Below are positions 63,164 to 64,000 of a stretch of DNA of 64,000 nucleotides, piece after piece. This DNA comes from Firmicutes bacterium HGW-Firmicutes-1. GTDB taxonomy: Bacteria > Bacillota > Clostridia > Lachnospirales > Vallitaleaceae. Positions within the stretch are counted from its first letter, which is position 1; each line of letters opens with the position of its first letter. The stretch lies in NCBI GenBank assembly GCA_002841625.1, contig PHAG01000010.1, positions 171,192-235,191 on the forward strand, in the 5' to 3' direction. The translations under genes were made by a program, and so were the position numbers. The notes beneath the pieces are model-generated. The model searched no databases. It was not told the DNA's origin and was given only the letters and a program-made list of their open reading frames with translations.

Positions 63164-63883
63164 ATGGCTAGCATGTTTTTATATAGAAATACACCTTATC
63201 TGCCTATAAATGAAATATCAATCATAGGAGCATTTAATAAATTTGATCCTAAAGCCACACCATTGAGAAAAGAAAAGGATGGTTGGTACGTGGAGATAGA
63301 TTTAGCAAAAGGGGAGCATCAGTATAAGTTTGTAATAAATAATGTGTTGAGATTAAATGATCCGATGGCCTCACGGTATTTGCCAGATGAAACAGGTGAA
63401 GTGTGGTCTATGGCAGATGTAAATTCAAAGAGAGAACTAATTACAAGCGAAGTAAAAGAGCCTTTCTATCTAATGAATCATGTTATAACCAATAGAAAAG
63501 CAGGTTTCATAGAAGAAGCTAGATATAAAAACAATTTAAGTCTAAGTATTGATAAAACAGTGTTTGCAGGGTTTGAATTTGGTGCTATTACGGGAATTCA
63601 TACCATAACAGCAATATGGTTTACGCCACAATTATGTATGCATCACATCTCTGATCATGTGATTGAAGTAATGGAGGGTGATGAGAATAATGCTGCAGAG
63701 GTATGGTTTTGGATAGATCTTGAAGATAAAACACGAGAATATCCTCGTGGTATATGGTATGTAAAGCTTCTTGCTGATGGAGAGTTTGTAATGGAAGATA
63801 AATTCAGCATTGGAACTGGTGGTACATATGTAGCAACCAATAAAGGGATTCTTGTAAATAGAAGTTTTGATAATAGTAATTAA
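63164..63883 (+). CDS. CBM48/AMPK-beta-like glycogen-binding protein with unknown C-terminal domain
   Basis: Residues 1-90 form an isoamylase-N/AMPK-beta type carbohydrate-binding fold: ISIIGAFNKFDPKATPL, KDGWYVEIDLAKGEHQYKFVINN, LNDPMASRYLPDETGEVWS. Residues about 110-239 are a separate beta-rich domain of no family I recognise (NNLSLSIDKTVFAGFEFGAITGIHTITAIWFTPQ, WFWIDLEDKTREYPRGIWYVKLLADGEFVMEDKF). There is no signal peptide, so it is cytoplasmic. ATG follows AGGAGGAG. Pairing with a SPASM radical SAM protein is not a described combination to my knowledge. Confidence 0.75.
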   Translation: MASMFLYRNTPYLPINEISIIGAFNKFDPKATPLRKEKDGWYVEIDLAKGEHQYKFVINNVLRLNDPMASRYLPDETGEVWSMADVNSKRELITSEVKEPFYLMNHVITNRKAGFIEEARYKNNLSLSIDKTVFAGFEFGAITGIHTITAIWFTPQLCMHHISDHVIEVMEGDENNAAEVWFWIDLEDKTREYPRGIWYVKLLADGEFVMEDKFSIGTGGTYVATNKGILVNRSFDNSN

Positions 63884-64000
63884 AGAAATAAATGTATATT
63901 TAATTCTAGTGAATGATTATTTTACGATTGAAACTTTTGTCCCATAATAATAATTTGTTTCTATTAGGAACAATAAATTATGCAATCTAGGGTAGACAAA

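Overview
The window looks like a low-GC, motile, anaerobic Firmicute of the class Clostridia. The evidence is AT-rich DNA, strong AGGAGG-type ribosome binding sites with many TTG and GTG starts, a long Firmicutes-type SRP RNA just upstream of dnaX, glycyl-radical-type activating enzymes, a 2[4Fe-4S] ferredoxin, a single-operon flagellin with FliS, YesM/AraC-type two-component regulation and TRAP uronate uptake. The genus cannot be fixed from sequence alone. Almost all genes are on the + strand.

Layout. 1-4.3 kb: the 3' end of a tandem-repeat surface protein, an ApbE flavin-transferase lipoprotein and a Cache-type chemoreceptor. 4.3-8.8 kb: a small minus-strand gene, an intergenic region with several DnaA-box-like sites, then a CheA-like kinase with an inserted MshEN-like segment and CheB. 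8.8-14 kb: PhoH-family ATPase, a DUF885 peptidase-like lipoprotein, MTA/SAH nucleosidase and an unknown membrane protein. 14-16.5 kb: a nested palindromic element, then a two-gene DNA-repair operon (radical SAM plus DUF4130 protein) whose promoter is overlaid by two LexA-like boxes. 16.5-18.1 kb: NrdG-like activase (minus) and tadA.

18.4-39.7 kb is a large hexuronate/pectin-monomer catabolic island. KdgF-like cupin, KduI and KduD handle unsaturated uronates. UxaC, UxaB and UxaA handle galacturonate. UxaC, an SDR-type fructuronate reductase and UxuA handle glucuronate. All routes meet at 2-keto-3-deoxygluconate, which two different KDG kinases and KDPG aldolase take into glycolysis. Import is by a DctPQM TRAP transporter plus a DMT permease. 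Control is by a FadR-type GntR regulator and a sensor kinase/AraC response regulator pair followed by its own DctP-like lipoprotein. No secreted pectinase lies in the window.

39.9-43.1 kb: SRP RNA, dnaX (with an A7 tract that could yield a short gamma-like product), ybaB and recR. 43.6-46.5 kb: small proteins, an AraC-GyrI regulator with a good internal start, and an AI-2E family transporter. 46.7-52.7 kb: a flagellar block made of a 1283-residue FliK-like protein with 16 SEAK repeats, a small ORF, flagellin behind a sigma-D promoter, and fliS. 53-55.7 kb: MerR regulator, ferredoxin, PFL activase, an autoregulated-looking GntR/UTRA regulator and a DUF1858 protein. 55.9-61.5 kb: a complete branched-chain amino acid type ABC transporter (livJ-HMGF) and a CBS-ACT protein.

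The window ends (62-63.9 kb) with a pair I cannot place in a described pathway: a radical SAM/SPASM protein and a CBM48/AMPK-beta-like glycogen-binding protein. They lie behind a promoter with two 21-bp-spaced direct repeats reminiscent of LytTR (peptide-pheromone) regulator sites and a possible 19-residue peptide. This is the best candidate for an undescribed system here. The other strong unexplained signals are the SOS-type operon, the nested palindrome at 14.05-14.20 kb and a 28-bp motif repeated in unrelated leaders.
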